A DNA stretch of 64,000 nucleotides from Pseudorasbora parva (Eukaryota; Chordata; Actinopteri; Cypriniformes; Gobionidae), in NCBI RefSeq assembly GCF_024679245.1, contig NC_090172.1, positions 46,917,676-46,981,675 of the forward strand, in the 5' to 3' direction. The notes under the pieces were generated by a model, which saw only the letters and a list, made by a program, of their open reading frames with translations, was not told where the DNA came from and ran no database searches. This document shows positions 63,703-64,000 of the stretch, in pieces (the stretch's first letter is position 1; the number at the start of each line of letters is the position of its first letter). The translations under genes and the position numbers were made by a program.

Positions 63703-64000
63703 AGGCGGAAACAGGTAGCCTATTCAGAAAATGGTAAAAAAAAAAAAAAAAAAAAATTGAGGAGGAGGAGGCGGTGTAGTGCACTATAGGGCCCCTGTGA
63801 TGTGGCCTAAGCTTTTGTCCTTAATTGCATTTTTTCACTTACTTTTACTTTGTACTTTGAGTAGTTTTGAAACCAGTACTTTTATTTTTTTATTTGAGTA
63901 TAAGCTTGAGTTGAGACCTCAACTTCTTCAGAAGTCTTTTCAAACCCTAGTATCTCTACTTCTACCTGAGTAATGAATGGGAATACTTTTGACACCTCTG
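63703..64000. other. No gene seen
   Basis: A poly-A run (63736-63758) is followed by a gaggaggagg tract and AT-rich DNA. Nothing else was recognised. Confidence 0.5.

Overview
The window is vertebrate genomic DNA, almost certainly from a teleost and most likely a cyprinid (zebrafish, carp or goldfish group). The evidence is multi-exon genes with GT-AG introns, very long TG, TA and AC microsatellites, many Tc1/mariner-type elements and inverted-repeat MITEs, fish-type retroposon tails, and a 634-residue acetylcholinesterase with a Gly/Pro-rich loop. Five protein-coding genes could be rebuilt exon by exon with unbroken frames; a sixth has a single coding exon.

Layout: 1-12.8 kb is repeat-rich with no gene seen. 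12.8-20 kb holds ache on the + strand: a possible distal non-coding exon near 13.1 kb, then coding exons 16833-19986. 23.5-25.4 kb holds bacc1/BAP18 on +. 26.3-26.95 kb holds two miR-15/16-family hairpins on -, with candidate spliced host-transcript exons at 29.0 and 32.8 kb. 35.0-36.2 kb is a single-exon P2Y-like receptor on -. 38.0-43.4 kb is a SCHIP-1-domain gene on -, whose last intron carries a Tc1-like transposon split by a minisatellite-bearing retroposon. 45.5-46.9 kb is rnasek on +. 48.8-58.5 kb is a 14-exon arachidonate lipoxygenase (alox12-like) on -, with introns full of nested elements. 58.5-64 kb is repeats, ending with a nearly whole Tc1-like transposon whose transposase is decayed.

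The set BAP18, antisense miR-15/16-family pair, RNASEK and ALOX12 matches, from memory, human 17p13.1 (ALOX12-RNASEK-C17orf49, with MIR497/MIR195 antisense). This is a conserved neighbourhood, here expanded by the P2Y and SCHIP genes and with alox12 inverted relative to rnasek. The genes do not form one pathway; ache is a neuronal and muscle esterase that sits next to the block in this species.

Points most worth a second look: (1) BAP18 in this window has no exon for its SANT domain, yet the remaining exons join in frame. (2) A composite retroposon carries about 0.95 kb of 22/23-bp minisatellite with higher-order structure and a LINE-like 3' tail, inserted at a 5-bp target duplication inside a Tc1-like transposase. 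(3) Two stacks of nested inverted-repeat elements lie in and beside alox12. (4) The P2Y receptor has lost the proline of the NPxxY/DPxxY switch.
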